Source: Nectonema munidae (taxonomy: Eukaryota > Nematomorpha > Nectonematoida > Nectonematidae). Taken from it: a DNA stretch of 64,000 nucleotides. Below the pieces are notes generated by a model, which was not told where the DNA came from, ran no database searches, and saw nothing but the letters and a program-made list of their open reading frames with translations. The DNA is taken from NCBI GenBank assembly GCA_030549495.1, contig JAUIRK010000221.1:62001-126000 (forward strand), given 5' to 3'. This document shows positions 48,000-58,643 of this stretch, one piece after another. Position 1 is the first letter of the stretch. Every line of letters starts with the position of its first letter. The translations under genes and the position numbers were made by a program.

Positions 48000-49150
48000 T
48001 TTACCTATAACTAGTATAATATTAACATTTAAAAATTTTTTTATTTTTTTACTCTGCATAAATAAATATATAAAATATTCTAAAAATATAAATTTGATAA
48101 AAAAATCATTTTCTAGAAATAGCGATTATAAACATTTTTTAGGGGCGAGTAAATAAGGGCGGAAAATGTATATACCTTTTAATAATAGAAAGAAGGCAAC
48201 TTTTTTCCTTAAAACAAAGTTCTTTTTGGATATCTCTCTAGAGTTGGGCAACGTAAATTGCTGTAAAGCTGTTTGCATTAGTTCTCTAAGATGTTGATTG
48301 AACTTTTTCCTTGTTGCTCTAAGAGACACATTTGGCCAGGTCATATATATAGCCAGAAATGGATCCTAATAGTTTGTCATTTTGCATTAGAATTGCTTAA
48401 TCAAAATCTAACATTTTATTACTTGGCTTGCGGCGCCAATGGTTTTTTAGAAGTTGGAACGTCTAATTAAAGCCCCTGACACATCTTTGGATATTCTGCG
48501 TTTAAGCTTTGTTTCCTATTTCCTATGTTTGAAATCTAGTAAAAGATTTCTTAGTCATTACTGCCAATAAACGCAATTTACCTCTAGATGTAGTAAAATA
48601 TTCATAAAAGTTAGAGTTGTTATTTTTCAAAGCACGGCCCTAAAATTTGTTCCAATACTTCGCAATTCACTCAAATATGTTTCAATCATTTGACAAATAT
48701 TGAAATTTTCCCCCTTATTTCACAAAAGTTTGCAAAGTTTTTGTTAAATTTTTTATCTATAAAGTCCTTTATTTTAACAAAAGGACAAATCCTATTTTAA
48801 AATCTGAAGCTGTAGTCACATTTAAAAATAATCACGGGCTGTAAATAATGTCGTACAAAATAGACTATTGATGAGATGTCTAATATATTTAAACAACATC
48901 AAAGAAATAACTTCTAATCGATTTAAATCATTTCAATACTTAAATTTCTTCCTCTATGACATCGTATACATCTTACAATGGTTAGCTGATCAAAACATCG
49001 AAAAATCAACACGAATTCAGAAAGTAAAGTTAATAATCTATTTTTATTAGTAAAGACGTTTTGAAAATGAACATGTTAGTATAACAGAGAGTAGGATGAT
49101 TTTGGTGATCAACAATTCATGATTTTTAATTTTTGGTAATACGAATACAC
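48000..49150. other. AT-rich, no gene seen
   Basis: The minus frame 48,126-48,344 (72 codons) is unrecognised and may be part of the repeat family to its left. Confidence 0.45.
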
Positions 49151-49154
49151 TAAA

Positions 49155-49495
49155 ACTTGTAATGAACGGCCACTGTGTTGAGCGACCATTTGAAATAAGC
49201 GACCATTTTTGTCTTGCACGAACAGTGTCCTAATGCAAATGATATCTTTATTCAACGACCACTCATACACGCGACCTACCACCAATATCTAGTGCTAGAA
49301 ATATCATTTGTAAAGTGTTCTATTCCTTTATCAAGGCATTGCGTTTTTGACTATTTTTTCACTAACATCATGCAAAACAAATAAAAATAATTTTTTTTTA
49401 TTAAAAAAATCTTTTTTTCATGATTGCGAAGACCTTATTATTAAGAGCACTTATTATTTCTACCAGAAGTGGTCGTTATATCGAGGTTCTTTAAA
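49155..49495. mobile_element. Tigger-type noncoding end or MITE
   Basis: The left side has GAACGGCCACTGTGTTGAGC and two GCGACCATTT units. The right side, read inverted, has AACCTCGATATAACGACCACTT, a form common at pogo/Tigger ends. The 51.28-51.53 kb segment, which carries a Tigger C-terminal coding end and CGACCATTT units, may be the far end of the same element. Confidence 0.5.
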
Positions 49496-50222
49496 CATAT
49501 TTTTCCTATGTCCTATAATTATGTAAAATTGAAAGGTGAAAAAAATGAGTTTCCGCATAATATTATAATTAGCGACATGCTATGTATAAGTGTACGTGTA
49601 AAATCAAAACTAAAATCTTTTAATCGTTTCCTTATTTTCAAGAAAAAAGCAAGGTAAACTGGCTTTTCATGAAAAAATATTAAATATCTTGTTTTTTATT
49701 TGTGGTTTTAATGGTATGAAGGTAGAAGTTTATTATTAAGAAGAAGTTTATTAAATACAATTTCACAATATAAAATGATGAATAAAAAAAGCGATTGAAG
49801 TTAGTGTAAATCCAAAGGTTTATGCAAACACTGAAGGTACACAAAACATAATAAGGTTAAAAAAAAGTATAAAAATAAACTTTTTTTATTTAAAATTAGA
49901 ACAGATGAAGCAGTTATTTAAAGTGCATTCACATTGCTGAGCGTATTGAGAGAAGAAAAAATATTTTGTAATCTTTTTTACTGAAGAATTACTTTCTCCT
50001 AACAGCATTCGGTAAGTTTCGTAAAAAAGAATCACTTTATATCTTATTGACAGTTTTGATGAAGCAAGTCTATAGTAAGGTTTTTCTAAAGTAAGCACGT
50101 TCCGGTAAGAGTAGTGTGGTTTAGATGTATATTTTATCAGATGATGAAAGTGTTTATGAGAGGAGTTTAGATTTGTTAAGAGAAATATACGAATTTTTTG
50201 AGAATAGATATCTTCTAATTTC
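49496..50222. other. AT-rich, no recognised gene
   Basis: The minus frame 49,886-50,269 (127 codons) has no recognisable similarity and overlaps the start of the hAT reading on the other strand. TTCTAATTTCAG at 50,211-50,222 would be a good splice acceptor for the following plus-strand frame. Confidence 0.4.
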
Positions 50223-51279
50223 AGCAGACTCTGCCTATGGGAGAAAATTATGAAGTTTTGCTCTACCACACCTATGTTCGCTGGTTGTCACGAGGCAAAG
50301 TTATACATCGTGTCATTGAGCTCCGAAAGGCTATTCAAGAATTCCTGGAACAAAAAGAATCTCCTTTTGCTACCAAGTTCAGTGATAAGGAGTGGCTTGC
50401 TCGACTTTGTTACTTGGCTGACATATTTGCGGAGCTGAACAGTGGTAATCTGCAACTCCAGGGCCGAAACACGACTGTCATTGATGCCCATCACACTGTG
50501 GCTGCATTTTTGGGGAAACTGAGACTCTGGATTGGGCGCTTGGGGAAAGGAGTGATCGCCCAGTTCCCCACCCTAAACCAGTTTATTGAGGAGAATAGTC
50601 ATGATACTGGATCTCTTCTACAGACCATCAACAAAGAGATGAGCGACCATTTGAAGGGGCTTGAAACAAGCATGCATCACTACTTTCCAGAGAGTGACCA
50701 AGAAACAGCCAGTCTTCAGTGGATCATTCATCCCTTCTCTGTACCTGATGAGGCCATTCATGATGATGATTTCCCTGCAAAGGAGGAGTGGATCACAATG
50801 CGAGCCAATGAAGCCTTGAAAATCGAATTGCAAAACCAAAATGCAGATTCCTTTTGGATTTCACGACTAGCCGACTCGCAAACTCTGTCCAAGAGAGCCT
50901 TGAAGTTGTTGGTATCATTCTCAACAACGTATCTGTGCGAGAAGGGGTTCTCAACTGTGCTGGGCATGAAAACAAAAAAGAGGACTCGTTTGAATGTTGC
51001 AAACGATGCCAGGTTGGCACTTTCAACGACGAAGCCAAGAATTCCTCAACTAGCTTCAAATATGCAACTCCAACTATCTCACTGATGCTCTTGACATCTT
51101 TGGTAAGTCATTAGAGATGCAAAATGTACTAATACAATAAATAAAAGAAATTACCTCTAGTGTTTTAGTTTAGCCATATATATCAATGTTGACAACATTT
51201 TGTGAAAGGGGTAACATGCTTAATGTGGCATGCTAAATTGGGTAACAAACTGAAAAAAGTTGGGAACCACTGCTTTAGA
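50223..51279 (+). mobile_element. hAT transposase (ZBED5/FAM200-like), intact C-terminal half
   Basis: An open frame runs to a stop at 51,085 without interruption. Blocks: ENYEVLLYHTYVRWLSRGKV (50,242 on), the conserved 'LL.HT.VRWLSRG' of this group; RLCYLADIFAELNSGNLQLQ ('YLADIF..LN.LN..LQG'); an internal RLWIGRL; and the dimerisation region LLVSFSTTYLCEKGFSTVLG with ARLALS at the end. The N-terminal BED finger and first catalytic part are absent. The frame starts right behind a good splice acceptor (50,211-50,222). The 3' end shows GTTGGGAACCACTG at about 51,260-51,273, a hAT terminus, set into Tigger sequence. A catalytically complete transposase is excluded. An exapted partial protein is possible but unproven. 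Confidence 0.88.
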
Positions 51280-51530
51280 AGATGCATTGAATTCTCTTGA
51301 AGTTCTTAAGAACTACTCTCATTTGTTCATTATTTTAAACAAAGGCGCAGAATTGATTGAAAAGAAAAAATTAGTTGATTTAAAGCAAACTACCTTAGAT
51401 AGTATTTTAGTAAATAAAAAGCATCTTTTATGTTATTGTTTTTTGCAATAAAGTTTCTTACGACCATTTGTGATTTACGACCAAAATAAATTGGCAGTTG
51501 ACTTGTTCGTAAGTCTTAAATTCTATACAT
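51274..51530 (+). pseudogene. Tigger C-terminal remnant with 3' end
   Basis: LEDALNSLEVLKNY, then AELIEKKKLVDLKQTTLDSI, resembles the C-terminal tail of Tigger-type proteins ('..KKR..LKQT.LD.F'). Noncoding CGACCATTT units follow. It begins exactly where the hAT terminus ends, so the hAT has inserted into it. Confidence 0.6.
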
Positions 51531-51532
51531 CG

Positions 51533-51690
51533 CGTGAGTATGGTTGGTTAGATGCTGGATTCGATAACTCAAGGTCTTGGGTTCGATCCTACATCAAGCT
51601 TGCTTTCCTCATAGTTCGATACAAGCGGCGCAATTGTGCCTTCTCGATGAAAACACCCTATGGTACCATTACCATAAGCATCAATCAAGC
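51533..51690 (+). mobile_element. tRNA-derived SINE, family A (best copy)
   Basis: GCGTGAGTATGGTTGGTTAG, GATGCTGGATTCGATAACTC, the B box GGGTTCGATCC, CATCAAGC, TTCCTCATAGTTCGATACAA, GCGGCGCAATTGTGCC, then TCTCGATGAAAACACCC and ATGGTACC. The A and B boxes are spaced as in a tRNA gene. A conserved non-tRNA core follows. No target duplication could be fixed. Confidence 0.88.
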
Positions 51691-52159
51691 ATAAAATTTT
51701 CAAGAACACAATATAGCAAATTCTCTATTCAAAAGTCTTTGATAAATGAGTAGATATACATGTGCTGGCTTCTGTATAAATTTTTAGGCAAAAGTGTATG
51801 TTTTATGTTTTTAATGGATTTTTTATGATGTGTAGTCAACTTTTGTACAATTTTTATGTTCATGTACATTTTGGTTTTTGTAATTTCTAGTCCTACTGAT
51901 TTTCAAATAATTACGAACACAAAAAGCTCTTTTTTGGCTTATGTTCGCTTCTCAAAATAACGAAATTTAATTCAACTAGATAATGGCTATTTAATGTTTG
52001 TGCAAAAAAAATTTGTATGTATAACACAAGAGCAAAGATAGCTTGGAAGCGCATTTATACAAAGCGAGTTTTTAAGCAGCAGTTTACCCTGAAATAATTG
52101 CAATGGCAGCAGACTGAGATAATGGAATAACCACAATCATTGGCTCATATATTTTTCAA

Positions 52160-53292
52160 TTGAAAAATAACGTCATTTTATTGGAGAAAATATTTGTGAT
52201 TAAATTTACACTTTTAGAACTCAATGATTTGATAAGAGACTTGGCAGAATCTTCCCAGTTATTGGACTCGCGATTAAAACAAAATAATTTGTTAGCAATT
52301 GAAACCACATTTGCTCGGTATAGAGAACGTAAAAAAGAATTTAGAAAAATTTTCGCTTACAACAACAGTCATTCATTCATTTTTGTATAAATTGCAAAAA
52401 ATTGATCCAGTCTTTGGGAGTTTATGATGATCCTACAGATTGGCGACTTTTCATAGACTCATCTCTCAAAAGTTTTAAAACAGTCTTTGGCAACATAATA
52501 GTATCAGTTCCTATTGCTCACTCAGAAGAAATTTAAAAAAACTTCAAGGATATAAAAAATATACTTGCTGCATTGAAGTACGAAGAACATCAATGGATGA
52601 TATGTGAGGATCTGAAGGTAAATTTTTGGACAAAATATAGTTATTGAAAAAAATCTTTAAAATATATTTTATTTTTTTAGATTGTTGCCATTCTCATGGG
52701 ACTGCAGAGTTGCTACACAAAGTATACATGTTTCTTGTGATTGTGGCATAGTCGAGCTGATGACTAAACAAGATCACATAATGTTTTAGCTGAATGAAAA
52801 TTTTTATCAAAGCCACAAAAGAGAACAGTGAAATTTTTTTCACTTCTAACAAAAATTTTCCTCGGTTAAGTAATGGGAAAATAAAAACAGGAGTTTTCGA
52901 TGGACCACAAATTAGAGAACTGATGAAATACAGATATTTCATGCTACATTATGCACTATTATGTCTCTTGTCAGAAATTTTTTGGGCAAACACCGCAGTT
53001 GCGATTACAAAAATATAGTCGAAGAACTACTGAAAAATTTCAACTATCTTGGTGCAAGAATGTCTCTGAAAATTCATTTTCTAAACTCTCAAGTAGATTT
53101 TTTTCCAGAAAATAGCAGAAACTACAGCGGAGAGCAAGGTGAGCGATTTCACCAAGATATTCGAGTGATGGAGGAAAGATATCAAGGTTTATGGAACATT
53201 AACATGCTTGCTGACTGCTGTTGGTGTCTTAAACGAGACGTACAAACTCCTCAATATAAGAGAAAATCTCTAAAAAGAGCATTTTTGCAATA
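52160..53292 (+). pseudogene. Unnamed repeat-borne protein family, copy 1 (with intron)
   Basis: Blocks in order: LNDLIRDLAESSQLLDSRLK, ETTFARYRERKKEF, YDDPTDWRLFIDSSLKSF, VSVPIAHSEE, KYEEHQWMICEDLK, then a 63-bp GT-AG intron (52,618-52,680, phase 0), IVAILMGLQSCYTKYTCF, a frameshift, LWHSRADD, FPRLSNGKIKTGVFDGPQI, FLGKHRSCDYKNIVEELLKN, MSLKIHFLNSQVDFFPEN, GEQGERFHQDIRVMEERYQG and a C-terminal YKRKSLKRAFLQ with stop at 53,292. At least one stop and two frameshifts interrupt it, so this copy is probably dead. Conserved Cys/His-type residues (CYTKYTC, ERFHQD) suggest a folded, perhaps metal-binding domain; this is inference. No accepted family name known to me. Confidence 0.78.
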
Positions 53293-53619
53293 AAATGTGT
53301 ATTTTGAATTTTTATTTAAGGTTTATATGAAATTTATAATAAGCATTATTCCTAAAAAAATTGTTTTGAGAGCCTAGATTTTTTAAAAACCGAATAAATA
53401 AAAATTGAAAGCCAACAAAAAAAACAAAAATTATTTTCAAAATCAGAAGGCAAAAATTAGTTAGAATCTGTCAAAAAATTCCTGACAACACAAAAAAATG
53501 TAAAAATGCAGAGCGGTGTTATCGAGGCCTGAATGTATATCAGATTTTATTTGAAAGCCATTATCGAATACCCCTCTATTTCTGCACTTGAAATATAAGA
53601 CTTGTTTCATTGAATTATT

Positions 53620-54476
53620 GAAAACTCACATTGTACATTACCAACATCTCACGGCGTAAGCTTGATCAATTTCCAACACTTACTTTAGTTAGCAGTAATT
53701 TAAAAGATGATGACTGTACATAAGTTAACTATCTGAAAAATACTCACGAAGACATGATAATTCGTTTCAAAGTCTTGTTAGGGGTGAAAATTCCAGACTG
53801 GATATCCTATCCATTTGAGGTGAATGCTGCTGATGTTTCAATTGACTTACAAGAAGGACTTGTTGAATTATGTGACGGGTGAAGTCAAAGTTTATTTAAT
53901 AAAATCAACAAAATGCATGGACATGTAGTGAGTTTGCCTGTAAATATCCGCTATTATAGAAAGACGTTAAAATGTACATCATTGCTTTTCCGTCTACCTA
54001 TCTTGTGGAATGTGGTTTTAGTTGTGCGAATCAGCTATTGACCAAGTATCGTAATCGTCTTTACCTTGTGAAAAGAGGAGACCTGCGCCTGGCTTTATTG
54101 AATTTGGAAACAGCTATTAAAAAATGGGCTTCACAACATCAGGCTCAAGGTTCTCATTAATTTGTACGACGCCGTTACTTTTTTTTAAGAATAATAAAAT
54201 TTATATGCTATATTGTACTTCTTTTTATGAATATTTGATTCAAAAATATTATGCCGAAAGATTTTTTGTTGATTTTGTTCAAGGAAACCTTTAGATGTGA
54301 AATTATTAATATAATATATATTCTTTTTTTAAATTTACAATTAAAATCGAAATGTTTTCCCTATTTGAATATACATATTTATACATGTCTCTTTTAAATG
54401 ATGAGGGTCCACAGTTTATAAGGTTATCGCTCAAAGGGTCCACAAGCTAAAAAGGTAGAGAACCACTGTTTCAGAG
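53620..54476 (+). pseudogene. hAT transposase C-terminal remnant with 3' end
   Basis: MIIRFKVLLGVKIPDWISYP, FEVNAADVSIDLQEGLVEL, a stop and frameshift, then IAFPSTYLVECGFSCANQLL, KYRNRL and RGDLRLALLNLETAI with a stop after QAQGSH (54,160). This is the hAT dimerisation region of ZBED/SCAND3-type elements. A 3' noncoding part ends in AGAGAACCACTG at about 54,460-54,471, a hAT terminus, inside another hAT on the opposite strand. Confidence 0.82.
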
Positions 54477-54915
54477 CGTGTCCTCTAATGAAGTCAACCA
54501 CAGAAAGCACTGGCTTCAGCACCCAACAAACACCCAAGTCTTTTCTACTTAAAGTTTTTGATGTAAAAGGCAGTGAAAAAAATGCTTTTGGAATTGCCAA
54601 ATCTTCTCATTTAGTTTAAATCTTGCCAAAAACCTATTTTAATACCAGCTATATTTTTTCCCTCCATCAACTGTAACACCTATTTGATTCCATTGAAGGT
54701 GTTGCTAAATTTCCTTAATTTATAACTGACGCTAAATCTTCTACTATCTGAAATTCAGAATTAACACCACAAATAAAAAAGAACTGAAAAAATTGGACAA
54801 ACAATCCTAGAGCAAATACATTAAAAACTAAAAATTTGCTGTTTTTTTTGGCACTGAATGAATCAACTGATTTCTCGAGTATCTCACAAATCTTTGGTTT
54901 TATTAGTGGTGTTGT
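54477..54915 (-). pseudogene. Degenerate hAT (GTF2IRD2-like) fragment, host of a nested hAT
   Basis: The minus strand reads GVNSEFQIVEDLASVIN, then with stops NLATPSMESNRC and, near the junction, LKPVLSVVDFIRGHALK. These match the 'IRGVDSEF.VTEEL', 'L.W....VTVDG' and 'VVNFIR..ALNHR' blocks of GTF2IRD2-type hAT transposases. The sequence breaks off at 54,477 where the plus-strand hAT ends, which fits nested insertion. Confidence 0.55.
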
Positions 54916-55734
54916 TCGCTGTATGGAATTCGTGGTGGCATAAATATTTCCAATTGAATTATTTTTGAATTGTCACCACCCTACCCTCCTTCACACGCGT
55001 AACGTTTTGTAACCTAAGTGAACACTCCCTTTCTCTTTTATGGTGTTAGGTAATATATGACTAGAAGATTGATTCAACTGAACATAAAAAATATTCAAAG
55101 GCAAGAATAGAAAATTGAGACTGATGAAGATGATAATTAACTATCATTACACGTAATATTAATTCATCTGTAATTTTCATTGAATTGACCTCTGATACAC
55201 TAGCCTTTTCAATTTCCTACATAATTCGAAAAAGGCGCTTAATTTTAATATTTTTTGATCTTCTTTCATTTGGTTCTTAGAGAAATCAGTAACTCGAAGA
55301 AAGCGCAAACTCATTAACTCGTAGCAATACCTGACATTTATCGCATTGTGAGTTAACAACTTCTCAGTCTCTATTCTCGTGATCTCAGAACTCCCTCGTC
55401 TCTTCGTATGAATGCTTTTATTTTCTGTTCAAGCTTTCTCTATTTTCTGTTCGAACTTTTTAGAATTTATCTTTTGTCGTATTTTCGTCTCTCTCTTCAA
55501 CGATTATATATATTCTTCTTCTTTTATCTCATTCTTTACATGGCACTGCCTTTGTCAACATTAACTGTTTTATTTTCATTTAATTCTTTTTTATCCGAAT
55601 ATATATATATGTATGATTCCAGAATGTATATGAATTCATGACAAGCATTCCTTTCCCAATCAATTTCACACCGAAAGTGAGATTTTCGCATTATTAGAGG
55701 GCGGATGGTTGAGGTCTGGGTCTACACACACACA
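54916..55734. other. AT-rich, no recognised gene
   Basis: Frames of 60-77 codons are unrecognised. An (AC)n run lies at about 55,725-55,736. Confidence 0.45.
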
Positions 55735-55850
55735 CAGTAGAAACTCTCTATATTGAACACCCTAAAAACCAAAAAAATGCATTATACAGAGGTGTTCACT
55801 ATATAAAAAATTTTGTGAAGAGTTCTTATACTAGGCCCATTATTAACATA
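55735..55850 (+). mobile_element. Tigger/pogo-like terminal sequence
   Basis: CAGTAGAAACTCTCTATATT followed by GAACACC, and the near repeat AGAGGTGTTCACTATAT, resemble pogo/Tigger ends ('CAGT.GAAACCTC.ATA..GAAC'). No transposase follows; hAT sequence begins within 50-100 bp. Confidence 0.5.
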
Positions 55851-55889
55851 GATTTTAAACGGGTTTTTGATCAATTTATAGTTTAATAA

Positions 55890-57393
55890 TAATAATGGTT
55901 TGGTGGAGTTCATGTTGGCTATAGTCCATACCAACTCCCTTAGTGACTCGAAAAGTTTGAAAGACTTTATTTTGAAAGTTTTAGAACAATTCAAATTAAA
56001 ACAAAGCAAGTTTTGGGTTGTGTAGTTTACAATGCTGCAAACATGACTCAAGCCATCTCTGAGCATAAAACGAATGATCACGATGAAACCTCAGATCCAG
56101 ATGACTCTGAATATGAAAATGAGGAAACTGATGATAATGAAAAGTTTGTGTCTGATGTTTGAGATGCATGGAGCACACGGCGCAACTTAGCGTTCGTGAT
56201 GGACTCACATGTTGGCATGAAATTGTTTCAAGTCAGAAGCATTGCAACTACTTTACGCGCGCCGCATACTGACGCTATTTTGAGGAAAAAAGTGGGGAAA
56301 ACAGTGTTAATTGATATGCCAACAAGATGGGGAAGTACATTTTTGATGTTGAAAAAGCTCTTAATACTGAAAAGTTATGTTCAGGATTTAGGTCTGGCTA
56401 ACGTGCATTTGACTGAAGAAGAATGGAAGACGATTGAAAAATTAGTCAAAACTTTGAGCATCCTTCATGAAGCTACATTATTTTTCCAAAAAGAAAAAAT
56501 AACCGCAAGTGAGGTTTTTTATAAATGGCCCAAAACTATATTTGATTTGAGCCAAAATGAAGGTAATGAAGAATTTATTTGGAGCTTGAAAAAAAGAGAA
56601 AAAAATATTACAAAACGAACTGCTTCTAGCTTCAATCTGGATTGATGCCAGATCAAGGATTCTTCTTTCGAAATGACAAAAAAAGAAAGCAAAAAACACA
56701 TTAGAAAAAGTTTATAACGAAATGATTTTTTTTATCCTCAAATCCAAATGTATCTTCACGAAAAAATATGAGCAGTTTTTTTAATCTGCAAAATCTCAAA
56801 CACAAATCGAAAAATTCAAGAAGATGAATCCACTTCAAATTTTGAAAAATATCTCAGATCTTTTGACTAATTCAGAAAAGCAAACCGATTTACAACAAAC
56901 TCTCACCAACATTCAAAAATTGGGAAGATTTGAAAAGTCAAAGAATCTCTGGGATATAATTGATAACTATCCTAAATCCTTAAAAAATCTTTTTGCAACA
57001 GTCAGTGCGATGCCCTCAACGCAAGTTTCGGCTGAAAGAGTATTTTCTCAACTCAAATTAATTTTAAGATCGAACAGATAAAGATTGTGCACAGAGCTGC
57101 TTGACATGATTATATTTTTAAAAATAAACAAATAAGTTTGATTTTTTCAATAAAATAATCATTAGAAACTTTTTTAATCAATTTTTTGATTTCCATGTGG
57201 CGCTTTAAAGACTATTAAGGTTGGAAGCGGAAGTGTTAAAAATTCATAGGAATGGATTTGGTTTTTTGATTGTTGGAAGCGAAAAAATCAACATTTTATA
57301 GAAAGCGGTATGATTTTAGATGTTGGGAGCGGAAGCACCAAAATTTTGAAGGAAGCGGGAAGCGTTGATTTTTTTAACGCTTCCGCATCTCTG
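55890..57393 (+). pseudogene. hAT transposase with subterminal repeats and 3' terminus
   Basis: Blocks: a worn segment at about 55,950-56,170, then SHVGMKLFQVRSIATTLRAP, LIDMPTRWGSTFLMLKKLL, VQDLGLANVHLTEEEWKTIE and FYKWPKTIFDLSQNEGNEEF (frame 56,196-56,645), then NPLQILKNISDLL and LWDIIDNYPKSLKNLFATVS with STQVSAERVFSQLKLILRSN (56,824-57,081), the hAT dimerisation motif. The 'PTRWGST' and 'S.ERVFS' motifs are hAT hallmarks. Stops separate the two frames. From 57,219 to 57,393 five GGAAGCGG-type subterminal repeats lead to the end AACGCTTCCGCATCTCTG. The 5' terminus is missing. Confidence 0.9.
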
Positions 57394-57820
57394 CCTTTGA
57401 TGCTTAAAATGGATAAAACCACAAGATGATTCTTGATCTTCGAAAAATAAAAATTTGCTATCAATTTTTTTTGGATAATTTGGAATATATTACCAATAGA
57501 ATATTTTCTTCTTTGAAAAATTTGTTAATCACATCAAAACTAGTTAAGAAGAAAAATATTTTAAATTTTAATATAATCCAAATACTTTTAGTTTACTGTT
57601 CATTTAAGCTTTTGGTTGATCTTTATCATAGCCCACTCCTCATTCTTTTCAAGTCACCCCACGTTATAACTTACCACAGCATTGAAAGGATAAATCTTTC
57701 AATGAAAACTAAATTATGGTTAGAGTGCATCTTTAGAAAAGAGACCAAATTCTTAAAAATTTCTATGGAATTAAAATTTGCTCGTATTTTAATGTGGAAT
57801 AAAAATATCAACAATAACAT

Positions 57821-57826
57821 TTTATT
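57821..57826 (-). promoter_or_regulatory. Polyadenylation signal AATAAA for peroxiredoxin
   Basis: On the minus strand AATAAA (inside ATTAATAAAATG) lies 117 nt beyond the peroxiredoxin stop codon, a normal 3' UTR distance. It is the first canonical hexamer seen there. Confidence 0.6.
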
Positions 57827-57942
57827 AATGAATAATCACAAAATTAATTCAATTTGATTAAATGAATATAACAATTGTTATCGAAAACGGTAGACACTTG
57901 GAAAAGAGTAGGATTAAAAGTATGAGTAAAAAGTTGAGAATT

Positions 57943-58025
57943 TTAGAGATCTTTGAAATATTCTTTGCTACCTTTAAGATCGGGCTTAATTGTTTTGCTA
58001 CCTGGCTTCCACTTTGCAGGACAAA
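57943..58025 (-). CDS. Prx: Peroxiredoxin (typical 2-Cys), last coding exon
   Basis: After the acceptor TTTTTAG the exon completes a split valine and reads [20 protein letters not shown], then KEYFKDL and a stop. This is the C-terminal tail of PRDX1/2-type peroxiredoxins: the resolving cysteine in 'VCPA.WKPG' and the 'YF' motif that, with the GG(L/I)G loop, makes eukaryotic 2-Cys enzymes sensitive to overoxidation. The phase (1) matches the donor at 61,061 exactly. It is only 27 codons long and so is easily missed. The distance to the previous exon is 3,036 bp. Confidence 0.95.
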
Positions 58026-58643
58026 CTAAAAATGCAAAATTAAAATGACATCTTCTTTCACGGCATACAAATTATGACAACATCGCTATTATGTCTTGGA
58101 AGATAAGAATACTCTCTAACTCAAAAAATAGAAAGAATGAGTTATTAGAAAAACCTTACATAATTACTTACTTAATTTCCACATCTTACTTTACTTAATG
58201 TCATAACACAAAAAAAGAATTTATTAATTTTTACACTATAATTAGTAATCTGAATTCGAATAGTTTAATCTACTCCGACTCCAATAAGCTGTTAAATGCT
58301 TTTGACTGAGACGTCATGAAATAATTCTTGCCCCTATATAAGGCATGCTTTTTCGCAAGTTTAAATGAAACAAGATGAATCTGAAGTCTGTACTGAAAAA
58401 GTGGAAATTAATATAAAAACTTAATTCAGAAAGAGTGTTTGTTTTTCTATATTCTCAATTCAATTCATCATATCCCAAGAAAGAATTCGAATTTATATAA
58501 TCTCGTTATGTAAGGGTTTAGGCTAATTAGACCTAGTATCACAGAATAGGTAGGCATCTGTCAATCAATCAAATACAATGGTATAACATATAGAGTTGGA
58601 GTTTGTATTGTATCAGAAGTACAAAGTTGTTTCTTTATCATGT

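Noticed and set aside
50288-51114. Several frames on both strands over the hAT ORF
   Set aside because: Shadows of the real plus-strand hAT frame, explained by its higher GC.
55725-55736. (AC)n run, as well as (GA)n at 35.71 kb, (CT)n at 63.35 kb and (ATT)n at 23.2 kb
   Set aside because: Ordinary microsatellites with no sign of function.
57426-57857. 143-codon open frame on the plus strand
   Set aside because: Composition as AT-rich as the flanks, no motif, and it overlaps the peroxiredoxin 3' UTR; probably chance.
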